This document shows positions 4,495-5,856 of a stretch of DNA of 5,856 bases, piece by piece. Position numbers and translations under genes: made by a program. The notes below the pieces were generated by a model that worked only from the letters and a program-made list of their open reading frames with translations, searched no databases and was not told where the DNA came from. How positions within the stretch are numbered: the first letter of the stretch is position 1; each line of letters begins with the position of its first letter. This stretch comes from Chloroflexota bacterium (GTDB taxonomy: Bacteria > Chloroflexota > Anaerolineae > B4-G1 > SLSP01). The stretch spans positions 1 to 5,856 of the forward strand of contig JAKJAE010000194.1 in the NCBI GenBank assembly GCA_022707665.1, read 5' to 3'.

Positions 4495-5856
4495 ATGGCC
4501 TATCGCGAGGGCAAGACTCGTCTCACCGGTTCGGTGCGTTGGCGCAGCCAGGCCATTGTCCTGCTGCTCCTGCTGTTGGGCGCTGCGTTGCGGCTGGTTG
4601 AGATCGGCCGGCTGCCAGCAGGCCTCTATCACGATGAAGCACAGAACGGACTCGACGCCCTATCTGTGCTCACGGGCCAGCTCCAGCTTTACTTCCCGGC
4701 GAACAACGGTCGCGAGCCAGCCTTCATCTACCTCATGGCCACCTCCATTGCCTGCCTCGGGCGCAGCCCGTTTGCGGCCAGACTACCTTCAGCCTTTGCG
4801 GGTATCCTCACGTTGGCAGCAACCTATGACCTGGGTCGGACGCTTTGGAGCCGCCGTGCAGGGCGCTGGGCTCTGGCTGTCCTTGCCGTGACGCTCTGGC
4901 ACGTCCACCTGAGCCGGGTCGCCTTCCGCGCAGTGCTGTTACCACTCTTCATGGCGCTCTACCTCGCCCAAGGGGCGCGGGCGCTCCGGTCGGGAAGGTG
5001 GCGCTCGTGGCTGGCCGCTGGCGTGTTCTACGGTGCAAGCTGGTACACCTATATGGCAGCGCGGTTCACGCCAATCGCGCTGGCGGCCCTCGCGCTCTAC
5101 GGCCTCCTGGTCTATCCACAGAAGATGCGGCTGCACTGGCGCGGCGCGGTCCTGTCGGTGTTGGTCGCCCTTATCGTCCTGCTGCCCCTCGGCCTCTATA
5201 CGCTCAGGTTTCCCGAGGTGGTACTGGCTCGCAGCGGTCAGGTGTCGGTATTCAGTGAGGAAATCCACGAAGGCCAACCGTGGCGCACTCTGTTACGTCA
5301 CGCCATCGCCACGGCAGGAATGTTCACCGTACAGGGCGACCGCATCTGGCGTCACAACCTTGCGCTACGACCGGTCTGGGAGCCCGGATTGGGCCTGGCA
5401 TTCCTATGGGGGCTGGGAATCGCCCTCGCCCGGCTTCGGCGTGATCCCGGCGCAGCTCTTGCCGTGATCTGGACCGCAGTGATGGCGCTCCCCACACTGC
5501 TTGCAGAGGATGCGCCGCACTTCCTGCGTGGCGTTGGCGTCCTGCCCACCGCGGCCCTCCTGCCCACGCTGGGACTGGGGGGACTGGCGACACGACTGGA
5601 GGATGGATCGCTGCGACATGAAGGTCGGCTGCTGTCCCGGATCGTTGCACGCGGATTACCTTCAGCGCTTCTCGTCATCGGGCTCACGAGCACTGCCTAC
5701 GACTACTTCATCCGCTACCGAACGGCACCGTTGGCGGCGCACTGGTTCGAATCAGGTCCGGTGCAGCTAGCCGGGCGTATCAACACGCTACGAGGCAATG
5801 GCTGGGACGGCGCGCGAATGCAGCACGGCGCATGCGACGCTGTTGACGTTGTCATC
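4495..5856 (+). CDS. Polytopic GT-C glycosyltransferase (GT39/ArnT-like), runs off right edge
   Basis: An open frame of 454 codons from ATG 4495 continues past the window. It encodes a multi-spanning membrane protein resembling bacterial GT39/ArnT-like enzymes, which transfer a sugar from a polyprenyl-phosphate donor to an acceptor outside the cytoplasmic membrane. A first helix (about 20-37) is followed by PAGLYHDEAQNGLDA (41-55), with the Asp47-Glu48 pair placed like the catalytic acidic motif of the GT-C first loop. YFPANNGREPAFIYL (66-80), RLPSAFAG (96-103) and LSRVAFRAVLLPLF (139-152) are typical later blocks. Further hydrophobic segments lie near 172-206, 217-236, 298-312, 319-336, 345-365 and 388-402, and PHFLRGVGVLP (341-351) is also recurrent in this type. 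An extracytoplasmic C-terminal part starts after about 405. GTG 4483, overlapping the preceding stop as GTGA, is an alternative start four codons upstream. Donor and acceptor cannot be told from the sequence. Confidence 0.85.
   Translation, partial: MAYREGKTRLTGSVRWRSQAIVLLLLLLGAALRLVEIGRLPAGLYHDEAQNGLDALSVLTGQLQLYFPANNGREPAFIYLMATSIACLGRSPFAARLPSAFAGILTLAATYDLGRTLWSRRAGRWALAVLAVTLWHVHLSRVAFRAVLLPLFMALYLAQGARALRSGRWRSWLAAGVFYGASWYTYMAARFTPIALAALALYGLLVYPQKMRLHWRGAVLSVLVALIVLLPLGLYTLRFPEVVLARSGQVSVFSEEIHEGQPWRTLLRHAIATAGMFTVQGDRIWRHNLALRPVWEPGLGLAFLWGLGIALARLRRDPGAALAVIWTAVMALPTLLAEDAPHFLRGVGVLPTAALLPTLGLGGLATRLEDGSLRHEGRLLSRIVARGLPSALLVIGLTSTAYDYFIRYRTAPLAAHWFESGPVQLAGRINTLRGNGWDGARMQHGACDAVDVVI

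Noticed and set aside
4845..5258. Plus- and minus-strand frames of about 110 to 145 codons at 4845-5258, 4939-5277, 5033-5467 and 5352-5693
   Set aside because: All overlap the glycosyltransferase frame, which is open from 4483 to the window end and shows consistent membrane-protein character and known motifs.

Overview
The window looks like chromosomal DNA of a GC-rich bacterium, most probably Chloroflexota (for example an Anaerolineae- or Roseiflexus-like lineage). Three things point there: the RNA polymerase beta-prime N-terminus carries a long coiled-coil insertion in place of the short E. coli-type linker; a bacterial mevalonate kinase sits next to an isopentenyl phosphate kinase, a pairing known from Roseiflexus-type Chloroflexi and Archaea; and the membrane glycosyltransferase is of a type common in that phylum. 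The lineage is an inference; no rRNA or tRNA is present to confirm it.

Layout: positions 1-1340 (minus strand) hold the first 446 codons of rpoC, running off the left edge. Positions 1341-1799 are a 459-base divergent intergenic region with no convincing protein gene. It is rich in signals: a perfect-consensus sigma70-type promoter for rpoC (TTGACA, 16 bases, TATAAT), a second rpoC-directed promoter further upstream, a rightward promoter sharing the same -35 heptamer back to back with that second promoter, and three inverted repeats downstream of the upstream rpoC promoter. Positions 1800-5856 (plus strand) form a tight operon: a UbiA-family polyprenyl-phosphate phosphoribosyltransferase-like protein, mevalonate kinase, isopentenyl phosphate kinase, and a polytopic GT-C glycosyltransferase running off the right edge. 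Gaps between these genes are 7 and 19 bases, and the last junction is either a 4-base overlap or an 8-base gap.

Functionally, mevalonate kinase makes 5-phosphomevalonate. Isopentenyl phosphate kinase makes isopentenyl diphosphate from isopentenyl phosphate. Together they imply the alternative mevalonate route, which needs a phosphomevalonate decarboxylase not encoded in this window. The UbiA-family enzyme would place phosphoribose on a polyprenyl phosphate, and GT-C enzymes use polyprenyl-phosphate sugars as donors. The operon can therefore be read as one line from isoprenoid precursor to lipid-linked sugar to extracytoplasmic glycosylation. This link is inferred from gene order and family knowledge, not proven.

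The points most worth a second look are the symmetric bidirectional promoter at 1703-1751, the structured stretch at 1532-1697 that could be an rpoC leader or a small RNA, and the pathway logic of the operon.
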